Positions 38,097 through 47,742 of a stretch of DNA of 64,000 bases are shown piece after piece (position 1 is the first letter of the stretch; each line of letters starts with the position of its first letter). The position numbers and the translations under genes are program-made. The stretch comes from Anaerolineae bacterium (GTDB taxonomy: Bacteria > Chloroflexota > Anaerolineae > B4-G1 > SLSP01). The stretch lies in contig JAFGFI010000316.1 in NCBI GenBank assembly GCA_016931185.1, positions 1 through 64,000 on the forward strand, in the 5' to 3' direction. A model generated the notes under the pieces. It saw only the letters and a list, made by a program, of their open reading frames with translations. It was not told the origin of the DNA and made no database searches.

Positions 38097-40937
38097 TCAT
38101 TCCTCGGTACGTGGCGCCAGACGAATTGTGACATTCGACAAATCCATCGCACGACGGATTTCAAAGGCCGCATTCTTTAATACCTCATCTACATCCAAAC
38201 TGGCTCGCATACGGCCAGATACCTGACTTGCCAATCGCTCGCGTGCCGCATTACGGCGCGTTTGCTCCAACAAGCGCGCATTCTCTAATGAAACTCCTAA
38301 TCGCTCTGTAAGTTGCTCCACCATATCAATGGTTTCCTGGGGAACTGTTCCAGACTCAAAGCGTAAATTTAACACCCCCACAACCTGATCACGAAAACGG
38401 ATCGGAACACCCAAAGCCGTATTTGGCCCCGTCGATGATTCAGCCTCCGCAGGTAATGCCACCAACACCAAACTATTTTGTTGTAGAGCCGACTGCGCCT
38501 CAGGGGACAGATCCACCGCAGGTTGAATGTCGGCTAATTCTGACGCATACTGTGCACGATACCCCACTTGTCTTCGCCCTTGCGCAAAACTACGCCATGC
38601 TTCCTGTGTATATTGCCCCGAAGCCACTTCCAATTCCCGACGGTTCAACGCCATCTCCTGAATCAACCGCGCATTCTCAATTGCATTCCCCAACTGATCG
38701 ACCATTGCCTGCAACGCGGTAATATCCTCATGAGAAAAGGCTCCCGGAACCACTGATTGAATCGTCATCGCGCCAATCACTTGACCACGACTACGCAAAG
38801 GCAACGCCATCTCCGAGCGGGTGTCGGGCAAGAATGGATTCTGGCGACGCACTTCTTCCTGTGCCGCATCAAATGTGATACGCGCTTCTCCCAAGAGCAC
38901 GCAAGCTCCAATCATTGAGGTCTCGGCAACCTCCAACTTATGTCCCTGTGCCAACAGCGCGCGCCCGGCCTCTCCACTACCTGCCCGCAAAATCGCCCAG
39001 CGCCGGGCAGAATCCACCAAGAAAATGCCCGCGTAATACAGGGAAAAACGCTCCGCAATCAAGGCGACCACACGCTCCAACAATTCATCTAGCTCAGTGA
39101 TAGATGAGGCTACTTGTGATACTACCGCCGCGTCCTCCAACAAAGCAGCACGCCGTTGAACCTCATACCGGACCCGTTCAAGTTCCTGGCGCGCCCGCAC
39201 TTGTTGTTGCAACAAGTGTATTCGGAAAATAGTTCCACTGATTTGTTCGCGGAGGTATGTATACACAGCGCCATCCTTAAATGGCGCGCTATCCTTAAAT
39301 GGCGCGCCATTCCCAGAGGTGGGTACAAAAATCACAAAACCTAATGGGGTATCACGCAAAAAGAGTGGCATCACAACAGCAGTATAACGTTTCGCATCTA
39401 ACGGCACCACCTGGGGAAAAATCTGTTGAGATGGAAAAACCGCACCCTCATCCCATACTTCAACCTGTCCCTTATCATAGGCCAATAACAACCGCGCTTC
39501 CTGTATAGGAGCTGTCTCCTGTTCGTAAAGCGCAATGTAACACTGTGATATACCTAACTCTGGAAAATGATGAACAGTGGAAAGTCTTAATTCATCCAGG
39601 GTGTTCACACCGAGCAAATCCCTGGCAAACAACTCCAACACGGTCTCCTGTTGCAGTAATAATGAACGTTGATACCCTTCAAGGCGTCGCATCGTCTCAC
39701 TCACCAAAAACCATGCTTGCTGCAACAGATTTTCAGCGCGCAACAGAGATTGGCGATCGGTGAGATAAGGAACAACCTGACGACGCAGCCGGGCAAGAAT
39801 ACCGTACCATCGCGTCACGTGTTCTAAATGAAAAACGGATAAATCCGTTGTAATCACATGTGCCTGCTGCAACTCACTATCACAGGCTAACAGGAAATGG
39901 CTATCGGTGACTCCTTCAATATCTGAAAGAAACGCCCGCCATACGTCCGCAGGAATAGATTCAGGTATGGCTAAAAGGGTAAGATCCGTCATATTCCCGG
40001 TTATCTCAGTTACATCAACCTGTATCTGCTCAACGGATTCGGGAAAACACCCACACGAGCGGCGTATCACTAACTCAGTAGGCACTCTAAGTTGCGGCGG
40101 AAGGTCACTCCCAGAAATTAAATCCAACAAAGCACCTATTGCGCGTCGGCCTACTCGATCCAATGGCTGCTGCACAGTTGTTAAGGGAGTAGGTACATAT
40201 TGTGTCACCTCAATATTATCAAATCCAGTTATTGCTATGTCCTCAGGCACACGGATATCTTGCGCTTGTAGTACCTCCTGTGCGCCCAAAGCCATCTCAT
40301 CATTAGCGGCGACCACAGCTCGCACAGTCATACCATTGGCGAGCAAAGTGCGCATAGCAACACGTCCACTTTCCCTGGTATAATCACCCACAGCTACAAA
40401 AGCTTCATTCACAGTAATATTATGCATGGTCAGGGCATCGACATAAGCTTTATAACGCTCCTCAGCCTCAAGCTGGCCCATTGGCCCGCGGATAAAGGCT
40501 ATCTGGCGATACCCGTGGACTTCAATTAAGTGTAAAACTATCTCCCGCATTCCAACATAACTATCGGGCAATACGGTTGACACATTAGGAATATCCAGTG
40601 CCACACCCACTATAGGCAAGGGCGCATACTGCTGGCAGAAACGCTCTACCAATTCCGGGGACACACCATGTCCTAAAGTGCCACAAATCAGAAGACCATC
40701 CAGCTTATGTACACTTGCCAACTTATAAATAACCGAAGCAGAAGTTTGGGAATGAATTTCTCCCCCCACAAAGCACAACAAATTCACTCCTAATGCCTCA
40801 GCCGCCCGCGCCACCCCATGCATGAGTTCATTTTCATAACTAGCGTGAATCCAACTTAGGAAAAGTCCAATAGTCGGACGGCGAATTTCTGAATCTGGCA
40901 GACCATTGCCCGCTGCGCCTTTGAGTTTAACATTCAT
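38097..40937 (-). CDS. LacI/PBP-like ligand-binding domain (no HTH) + GAF sensor protein
   Basis: PTIGLFLSWIHASYENELMHGVARAAEALGVNLLCFVGG..., ANDEMALGAQEVLQAQDIRVPEDIAITGFDN, IRRSCGC, GAF (LYYAGIFLVDSARRWAILRAGSGEAG), C-tail. Confidence 0.88.
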   Translation of the reverse strand: MNVKLKGAAGNGLPDSEIRRPTIGLFLSWIHASYENELMHGVARAAEALGVNLLCFVGGEIHSQTSASVIYKLASVHKLDGLLICGTLGHGVSPELVERFCQQYAPLPIVGVALDIPNVSTVLPDSYVGMREIVLHLIEVHGYRQIAFIRGPMGQLEAEERYKAYVDALTMHNITVNEAFVAVGDYTRESGRVAMRTLLANGMTVRAVVAANDEMALGAQEVLQAQDIRVPEDIAITGFDNIEVTQYVPTPLTTVQQPLDRVGRRAIGALLDLISGSDLPPQLRVPTELVIRRSCGCFPESVEQIQVDVTEITGNMTDLTLLAIPESIPADVWRAFLSDIEGVTDSHFLLACDSELQQAHVITTDLSVFHLEHVTRWYGILARLRRQVVPYLTDRQSLLRAENLLQQAWFLVSETMRRLEGYQRSLLLQQETVLELFARDLLGVNTLDELRLSTVHHFPELGISQCYIALYEQETAPIQEARLLLAYDKGQVEVWDEGAVFPSQQIFPQVVPLDAKRYTAVVMPLFLRDTPLGFVIFVPTSGNGAPFKDSAPFKDGAVYTYLREQISGTIFRIHLLQQQVRARQELERVRYEVQRRAALLEDAAVVSQVASSITELDELLERVVALIAERFSLYYAGIFLVDSARRWAILRAGSGEAGRALLAQGHKLEVAETSMIGACVLLGEARITFDAAQEEVRRQNPFLPDTRSEMALPLRSRGQVIGAMTIQSVVPGAFSHEDITALQAMVDQLGNAIENARLIQEMALNRRELEVASGQYTQEAWRSFAQGRRQVGYRAQYASELADIQPAVDLSPEAQSALQQNSLVLVALPAEAESSTGPNTALGVPIRFRDQVVGVLNLRFESGTVPQETIDMVEQLTERLGVSLENARLLEQTRRNAARERLASQVSGRMRASLDVDEVLKNAAFEIRRAMDLSNVTIRLAPRTEE
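39271..39306. repeat. In-frame tandem repeat, 2 x 18 bp
   Basis: CCATCCTTAAATGGCGCG / CTATCCTTAAATGGCGCG, encodes APFKDSAPFKDG in gene 38097..40937. Confidence 0.9.
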
Positions 40938-40941
40938 AACT

Positions 40942-43755
40942 TTATATATCCTCTCCCGATTTCAGCGCATCAGAATATGACATAGTGGACTCAGGTGCAG
41001 GAACATCAATGTGGACAGCAACTTCAGCCACTCCTGGTAATTTACTTAACTCCTGTACCGCCTGCCGTAACAGCATATCCATATCCACCGAACGATAGAA
41101 AAGATCGGCCATCGCACTAATTTGACGCTCATGTTCCACGTGCCGGTTAGCCTCCTCCAACAAGCGAATATTTTGGATCGCTAAGGCTGCCTGCGCGGCC
41201 AATCCTCGATATAGACGTACTTCCCGCTCACTAAAAAGATAAGGATCACTTAACGATTCCACCAGCAACCATCCCAATAACCGCTCCCTGGCCATTAGAG
41301 GCACAACCAACATCGCTTGAATATGCAAAACATTTAAAAAGGTATGACGCGACACATTATCTATCTGATCTGATTGCGCCACATTAGGTAAAACGAGAAC
41401 TTTATCTAATAGTGTCGCGAAAATGGGAATTTGTTCCGCATCCCAATGAGTTCCCAACACAGAAGGATATTCATCATCTGATTCCCAGGCAGCATCAATA
41501 GATATCAGACGCCGTCCAATCACATTCTCATCTATAAAAGCTAATACACAACAATCAATTCCTGGATCCACCAGATATTCCACAAATACATCTAACACAG
41601 CCTGTAATGTGCGCGCACCACTGATTTTTTGGCTGGCGTTATATAAAACACTCACTTCTTGCAAGGTGATCTGGGCCTCGTTAAACATCTGAGCGTTCTC
41701 CAATGCTCGACCAGCCTGTTCAATAATCGCGCGGGCCAGGTCGACATCGGGATTCGATACTGTTGTATCAGGTAACGCCGCGCTAAACTGTCCAATCGGT
41801 TGTTCGCGCACATGTACCGGTAACACTAAATCCGGATTAGGAATCGACTGCACGCGCTCAGGAAGGGATCGCACTTCCAACCCATCGTAGAAGTAACCCC
41901 AATTGGGATGTTGGCGCACAAGCTGTTCCCACCCTTCACGCGCCTGGGACTGCAACAAGCGGGTTACCTCCCGCAATCTCTGCTCCGCGCTTGCAAACAA
42001 CCGGGCATTATCAATAGCCAAGGCCACTTGATCGGCCATCGTTTGCAAAATAGCCACATCAGCGGAAGAGAAAGCATTAGGTTCAGTAGATTGTACATCC
42101 AACACGCCTATCACTTCTTCACCACGTACAGCTAATGGCAATCCCATTTCTGAACGGGTCTCTGGTAAATAAGGATTATCAAAGAAATGTGAGTCTATAC
42201 CCACATCTAACGCAATACGCGCCTCGTTCGTCTCTGCCACATATCCGACAATACCCGCCCCTATCTTGAGTTTATGCCCAACGGACAACATCTGCTGTCC
42301 ACCCTCAGAAGAAGCCGCGCGCAATACAGCATACTGGCGGTTGTCATCAACGAGGAACAACCCCGCGTGATAGAAACCAAACTCTTCCGAAATGCGATGC
42401 ACAGTCACCGTCAACAACTGCTCAATATTACGCACTGAAGCTACCTGACGTGATACCTGAGCAGCAGAGGTAAGTTGCTCGGTGCGGTGTTCCAGGTCAC
42501 TCGTGCGCTCTACAATACGGTGTTCCAATGTGCCAATCACATCCCGCAAACGCTCGGTCATCTGGGCAAAGGCCTGAGATAACACCCCCACCTCATCTAT
42601 TCGCTCGACTTCAAAGTGTACATGTGTATCCAAGTTACCAGATGTTATGCGCTTTGCAGTATCGGCTAAGCGCGACAAAGGATCCGCAATATCACGAGTC
42701 ACCCACAATGCAGCACCCACAGCCAACAGCGCAGACAACAGGGCAAGTCCTCCACTCAAAGCCACCGTAGCATAAATTGTCCTGAACGCATCCCGTTGTT
42801 CCTGTTCCGCTACCAAGACCGCATGTAATGACGGCAACCACGTATAGACCCCCACAACATTCACATCATGATAATTAGCATACACATCCGAGCCTTTGCT
42901 CTTAGTATTGATCGCCATTATCACCCCTTCGGTGATTACTTCTACTCCTAACTGAGCTGAACGTGGTTTAGTCAACGCCCGGTAATCGGCACCAACCAGA
43001 TATGTCTCCCCTGTATTCCCCAACCCTGTACGATCCAACAATAATTCATTCAAAATCGTCGTATCTGCATAACCGATTAACACGCCCAAAACAGTAGATT
43101 GGGCCGTCCCTGTCTCTCTCAACGCAGTTCCAGTATCCCCAATAGGTATAGCAACCACCGCCTGGGCTTGTTGGTTTAATTCAGGAGTTAGCTGGATACA
43201 CAGATCAGTCATCCCCTGCAGAAAACAGGAGACATCTGCATAAGAACGTCCCCGTAGTGTAATATCGGTAGCAGCAACCACCCGTCCATCCAGGTCTAAC
43301 ACCAATAAATCCGAAAATTGATGTCTCTCTGACGTATGAAGGGCTAAACGGCGTTCAGCATCGCTCATGTAAGAGTCAGCAAGATTAGAAGTGATATCCC
43401 CTCCAGATGCCAGATACAATAAAAGCCTCCGCGCATACCCAACAGCATCATTTGCAGTAAGGGCCGTATTCAAGTCAGTTTCTAAACTGTCAACCCATAT
43501 TCCAATCTCAGATTCTCTATATTTAGCCGCCAACTCAAGCCGCTCTGTAACCTGTTGTTGGCCATTTTTCCATCCCAACACAGCAGAGGTTACACTAATG
43601 ACGCCCGCCGGCACAAGTACCAGGCAAATAAAATAAACAAGCAAGCGTGTGCGAATACTTACCCCACGCAATAAAAAACCATAATGATATAACTTGCTGG
43701 TCCACTTCCTGGCTCTCGACCAGCGTTCCGCGAAAGACACTTTTTTATCAGTCAT
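40942..43755 (-). CDS. Cache + HAMP + three GAF(-like) domains, sensor protein without kinase domain
   Basis: ORF to 43818; likely start MTDKKVSFAER at 43755 (the upstream MQSIAA repeats lie inside the preceding gene). Cache, HAMP, GAF (FYHAGLFLVDDNRQYAVLRAASSEGG), extra GAF (LYNASQKISGARTLQAVLDVFVEYLVDPGIDCCVLAFID). Confidence 0.88.
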   Translation of the reverse strand: MTDKKVSFAERWSRARKWTSKLYHYGFLLRGVSIRTRLLVYFICLVLVPAGVISVTSAVLGWKNGQQQVTERLELAAKYRESEIGIWVDSLETDLNTALTANDAVGYARRLLLYLASGGDITSNLADSYMSDAERRLALHTSERHQFSDLLVLDLDGRVVAATDITLRGRSYADVSCFLQGMTDLCIQLTPELNQQAQAVVAIPIGDTGTALRETGTAQSTVLGVLIGYADTTILNELLLDRTGLGNTGETYLVGADYRALTKPRSAQLGVEVITEGVIMAINTKSKGSDVYANYHDVNVVGVYTWLPSLHAVLVAEQEQRDAFRTIYATVALSGGLALLSALLAVGAALWVTRDIADPLSRLADTAKRITSGNLDTHVHFEVERIDEVGVLSQAFAQMTERLRDVIGTLEHRIVERTSDLEHRTEQLTSAAQVSRQVASVRNIEQLLTVTVHRISEEFGFYHAGLFLVDDNRQYAVLRAASSEGGQQMLSVGHKLKIGAGIVGYVAETNEARIALDVGIDSHFFDNPYLPETRSEMGLPLAVRGEEVIGVLDVQSTEPNAFSSADVAILQTMADQVALAIDNARLFASAEQRLREVTRLLQSQAREGWEQLVRQHPNWGYFYDGLEVRSLPERVQSIPNPDLVLPVHVREQPIGQFSAALPDTTVSNPDVDLARAIIEQAGRALENAQMFNEAQITLQEVSVLYNASQKISGARTLQAVLDVFVEYLVDPGIDCCVLAFIDENVIGRRLISIDAAWESDDEYPSVLGTHWDAEQIPIFATLLDKVLVLPNVAQSDQIDNVSRHTFLNVLHIQAMLVVPLMARERLLGWLLVESLSDPYLFSEREVRLYRGLAAQAALAIQNIRLLEEANRHVEHERQISAMADLFYRSVDMDMLLRQAVQELSKLPGVAEVAVHIDVPAPESTMSYSDALKSGEDI

Positions 43756-45997
43756 TCGCACCTCCACGGCCATGCTCTGCATCGCGGCTATGCTCTGCAT
43801 CGCGGCTATGCTCTGCATCGCGGCTATGCTCTACATACGTTACTTCAATTGCAGCTTTCTCTGCACCCAAGACCCGTCCCAATTCGCGTACTGTGATTTG
43901 CATAATCATATCTGGATCTAGTGAAGCACGCAACTGCTCGGTCACACCACGCACCAGGCGGTCTTGAGCTGCCCGTTCACGAGCTTCTGATAAGAGGCGC
44001 GCATTCTCCAATGCTTGCGCAATATCCTTAGTCATTTGAGAAATAAATTCAATTTCTCGCCGTGTCCATGGCCGCGCAGGCGGGCGTTGCATCCGCAGCA
44101 CCCCTAATGTCACGCCAGCAAAACGCAATGGCACCAATAAAACATTTTCAACATCATTACGTTGGATTAAAGAACCTGTTCCCATTTGTGACCTATGGGT
44201 TTCCGAAGTATTCAATAAACGATGCATCATTTCCGAACGTAATACATCTACTTCATCCGTTGAAATGGGTTTGCTAATAGCCCCATCATAGCGATACCCG
44301 GCAACGTTCTGTTCGCGAGATGCCCAACTGTGCTCCAATTCTACTCCATACAGTCGTTGTAATTCCTCGATCGCTCGCTGATTGTCGCGGAAAAGACGCG
44401 CATTGACGATAGCTACAGCTATCTGATCGGCTAAAATACGCAGTGTTGAAATATCTTCATTGGAAAAAGCCTCCGGCTCAACACTTTGCACATCCAGCAC
44501 ACCTATCACCTGCCCACCACGAACAATAAGCGGCAGGCCCATCTCAGATCGGGTGTCCGGTAAATTAGGATTTGCAACCCACCGTGTATCTCCGCCTACA
44601 TTGAGCGCGATACGCGCATGCCCGCTGCCAGATACATAGCCCACAATTCCTTCTTCACCTACTTTTAAGCGATGCCCACGCGCCAACATTTCACGGCCAC
44701 CTTTGGAGGACGCTGCACGCAGCACCGCCCATTCTCCTACATCATCCAATAAAAAGATGGCAGTGTGGTAAAAATTGAACCGGGTGGATATCAAATTCAC
44801 CACTTGTTCCAACAACACATCGACGTCCAAAATAGAAGCCACAGCACGGCTCACCTCACCGGTAGCAGAAAGATAATCCGCGCGGTGTGCTAACTCACGA
44901 GTACGTTCGGTCACACGATCTTCTAATGTGTCAATTAAATCTCTGAGTTGCCGGGTCATGCTATTAAAGGTTTGCGCCAGAATCCCGATTTCATCTTCCC
45001 GCTCTACAGGCGCCTCGCGCATCATATCCCCGGCTACAATTGCCGTCGCTGTCTCAGTCAAGGCTAATACAGGTTGGAGAGCACGATGAGTCCACCACGA
45101 GGCTATTCCAAACACAATGATTATGCTAATTCCAAAAATACCCATAGAAACATATTGATATTGGCGCATCTGCCCCATCAAATCCGCTTCCGCAACCTGT
45201 ATCACAATACCCCATTCCTGATACAATCCACGGCCCTCGATCCCTTCCACATAGGCCCACCATCGCTGCCCCTGACTCGTGAACTTAACCAATCCTGTTT
45301 GTCCTTGCCGGAACAATAAAACCGGAGATGCGTCTGCATAATTCTGCAAATCGGCAGTTATTTGGGGATCAGAATGGAATACTAGACGGTCTTGCTCATC
45401 CACGATATAGGCAAAACCAAAATTTCCTGTGTAGCTAGTTTGTAATTGCACTATCAAATCAGTAAGGTCAGCCGCAAACATACCTACACCTACAACCTCT
45501 CCCGATGATGCAAAAATAGGCATTGACCCCACTATCGCCGGTCGACTTGAAGTTCGTTCCAACAAAACCTGATAAGTCATAGGGATACCCCCACGAGCTT
45601 TGGTAAACCACGAACGATCTTGATAATCAAATGATGCTTGATCGTCGCTACGCGCTACATTCATACCCGCCAGATCAACTGTACTTACCAAATACATATA
45701 GGGATAGGCTTTATCCATGGCGACCACAAGAGGCGTCTGTTGCTCTGCATCCATACTTATCATCTCAGGCTGCGTAACTAAGGATTCCAATGCGGTCGAA
45801 TTCAAATCTAACCAAGCCCCAACAACCGTCTGCAGAGCGGCACTCAGAGAACGCAAATAAAGCAACTCGTGTTGTTCAAGTTGCATTCGCACCCAGGTCA
45901 ACGTGAAACCTATCCCAATGATCATAGCAGAGGCCACAATTCCCAAGATCAGGGTTGTGAGTCGCGTTTTTAAACTTCCTCGCCGTAACCAGTTCAC
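43748..45997 (-). CDS. dCache + HAMP + GAF sensor protein without kinase domain
   Basis: Signal anchor, Cache (FDYQDRSWFTKARGGIPMTYQVLLERTSSRPAIVGSMPIF), HAMP, GAF (FYHTAIFLLDDVGEWAVLRAASSKGG), C-tail ending in EHSRDA repeats. Confidence 0.9.
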   Translation of the reverse strand: MNWLRRGSLKTRLTTLILGIVASAMIIGIGFTLTWVRMQLEQHELLYLRSLSAALQTVVGAWLDLNSTALESLVTQPEMISMDAEQQTPLVVAMDKAYPYMYLVSTVDLAGMNVARSDDQASFDYQDRSWFTKARGGIPMTYQVLLERTSSRPAIVGSMPIFASSGEVVGVGMFAADLTDLIVQLQTSYTGNFGFAYIVDEQDRLVFHSDPQITADLQNYADASPVLLFRQGQTGLVKFTSQGQRWWAYVEGIEGRGLYQEWGIVIQVAEADLMGQMRQYQYVSMGIFGISIIIVFGIASWWTHRALQPVLALTETATAIVAGDMMREAPVEREDEIGILAQTFNSMTRQLRDLIDTLEDRVTERTRELAHRADYLSATGEVSRAVASILDVDVLLEQVVNLISTRFNFYHTAIFLLDDVGEWAVLRAASSKGGREMLARGHRLKVGEEGIVGYVSGSGHARIALNVGGDTRWVANPNLPDTRSEMGLPLIVRGGQVIGVLDVQSVEPEAFSNEDISTLRILADQIAVAIVNARLFRDNQRAIEELQRLYGVELEHSWASREQNVAGYRYDGAISKPISTDEVDVLRSEMMHRLLNTSETHRSQMGTGSLIQRNDVENVLLVPLRFAGVTLGVLRMQRPPARPWTRREIEFISQMTKDIAQALENARLLSEARERAAQDRLVRGVTEQLRASLDPDMIMQITVRELGRVLGAEKAAIEVTYVEHSRDAEHSRDAEHSRDAEHGRGGAND
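43772..43839. repeat. In-frame tandem repeat, 3 x 18 bp plus partial fourth copy
   Basis: ATGCTCTGCATCGCGGCT x3 then ATGCTCTACATACG; encodes (EHSRDA)n at the C-terminus of gene 43748..45997. Confidence 0.95.
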
Positions 45998-47700
45998 GAG
46001 GCCACCTCCGTCCTGGAAGGCAAAGCCAATGTAACATCACTGGCCCCCAAAAGACGCCCTAATTCTTGCACACTACATTCCATAATGGAATCAACTTTCA
46101 AATTCCCCCAAATAAGCTCCGAAAAACGTCCTAATTCCTCCTCATACAGGGCTTGTTGACGGCTCTCGGTCAACAGACGAGTATTTTCAAACGCTAAGGC
46201 TAAACGCTCACCGGCCTGTTTGAGCAACAAAAGCGTTGGAGCATCCCAGTTTCCCTTTTCCCGTGCCCGGCTAAAGGCAATATAACCCAAAGGTATAGAG
46301 GTTTCTGAATAGGGCGCAATCAATGGCAGCACAAGTACATAATGTTCCCCTACCAGGGCCATTTGCGATTCCTGTGTCAGCAATGCAGCTTCTGCTAAAC
46401 TCTGTATCTTCTCTTTAACAATATGCCCTACCGTAGCATCTACAACTTCGCCAGATGCTAATATATCACGCCAAGAAGCCATAGATTGTTCCATATACAT
46501 TGCCCGCATCTTCTGCAATTGTAATTCCTCAGCTTCTAATGACTGTAAAACGCCCAGCGCAGTAGCCGTATATTGCGCGATGATCCGTAATAATTGTAAA
46601 TCTGTCTCCAAAAACAATGCGACATTTTTCAACGGAGCAGAAGTCACCCGGCGCGCACTGTGAACGTCAAATACGCCCAACAATTCATCCTGGAAGATAA
46701 GGGGAAAACACACCTCGGCGCGCGTTTCGGGAAATTGAAATTGTTCTCCCAAATAAGTATCCGTTGCAGGTGCAGCTATGGCTTTCTCACTTCTAGTACG
46801 GGCCACCAAACCAGGTAACAAATCACTTACTATGGGGATTTGCCATCTCATACGAACTAACTGTTCCCCCTTACCGGGCAATGCCGCCACCAACCTGAGT
46901 TGCTCACCACGATCATCAACAATAAACAAATTCACCTGGTAGAACTCGAACATTTCCGCCACATTATGGACTAAAGACTGTGCCACGGCATCCCGATCCT
47001 GCAATTCTATCAAATGAGTTCCCAGAGCGACGGCCTGACTGACGCGATCACCCCGCTGACGTTCTAATTCCAATCTTTGTGCAATTTCCTCGCGTTGTAA
47101 TTCCAGGGACTGTGCCAGATTACGATTTTTTAACAGAGATGCGTTCAATCTAGGAAGTAAATAATGCTGGGATTGCAGAAAAATTAGACTGGCCAATAAA
47201 AATGCAACCATATTCCCTACCCAAGCCGCAGGGGTATTTACCAAAACAGCAACCTGGACCACAAATATCCCGGTCCAATAGAGTACGCCTACCACGATCA
47301 AAGACAAGCATGAGAGTATTAACGTAGAAATAGCGGCAGAAAGGTCCAAAAATGAGTAGGCAATAAATGGCACCAAAAGCAATAAAATATATCCTAGCCC
47401 CCCCAACCCTGTACGAAACAAGACGACCACAGATGCTCCATAAAGTAAACCTAACACCCCCATCACCTGGATATGGTAGGCCATACGTGGCCAAAATCTA
47501 AGCACAGCAAGCGTGGCAAAAGCAATCACCAATACAAAGATACCCCAGCCCGCGCTATGTTCGTAGGCCAAATAAAGGCTCAACAAAAAAGCAGGTACAC
47601 AGAGAATTAACAACGCAGACAATAACTTTGTTATCCATTCCTGCCGCCAGGCTTGAAATTCTGTAGTATTTTCGTCTGTCAAGGACTTAGCAGACATCAT
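45994..47700 (-). CDS. Multi-TM GAF sensor protein without kinase domain
   Basis: Multiple TM, divergent GAF (FYQVNLFIVDDRGEQLRLVAALPGKGEQ), divergent second GAF, C-tail EELGRFSELIWGNLKVDSIMECSVQELGRLLGASDVTLAL. Confidence 0.83.
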   Translation of the reverse strand: MMSAKSLTDENTTEFQAWRQEWITKLLSALLILCVPAFLLSLYLAYEHSAGWGIFVLVIAFATLAVLRFWPRMAYHIQVMGVLGLLYGASVVVLFRTGLGGLGYILLLLVPFIAYSFLDLSAAISTLILSCLSLIVVGVLYWTGIFVVQVAVLVNTPAAWVGNMVAFLLASLIFLQSQHYLLPRLNASLLKNRNLAQSLELQREEIAQRLELERQRGDRVSQAVALGTHLIELQDRDAVAQSLVHNVAEMFEFYQVNLFIVDDRGEQLRLVAALPGKGEQLVRMRWQIPIVSDLLPGLVARTRSEKAIAAPATDTYLGEQFQFPETRAEVCFPLIFQDELLGVFDVHSARRVTSAPLKNVALFLETDLQLLRIIAQYTATALGVLQSLEAEELQLQKMRAMYMEQSMASWRDILASGEVVDATVGHIVKEKIQSLAEAALLTQESQMALVGEHYVLVLPLIAPYSETSIPLGYIAFSRAREKGNWDAPTLLLLKQAGERLALAFENTRLLTESRQQALYEEELGRFSELIWGNLKVDSIMECSVQELGRLLGASDVTLALPSRTEVAS

Positions 47701-47742
47701 TGTCTATTCCTCATTTACTTTACCCGTTACATAAATTTGGGA

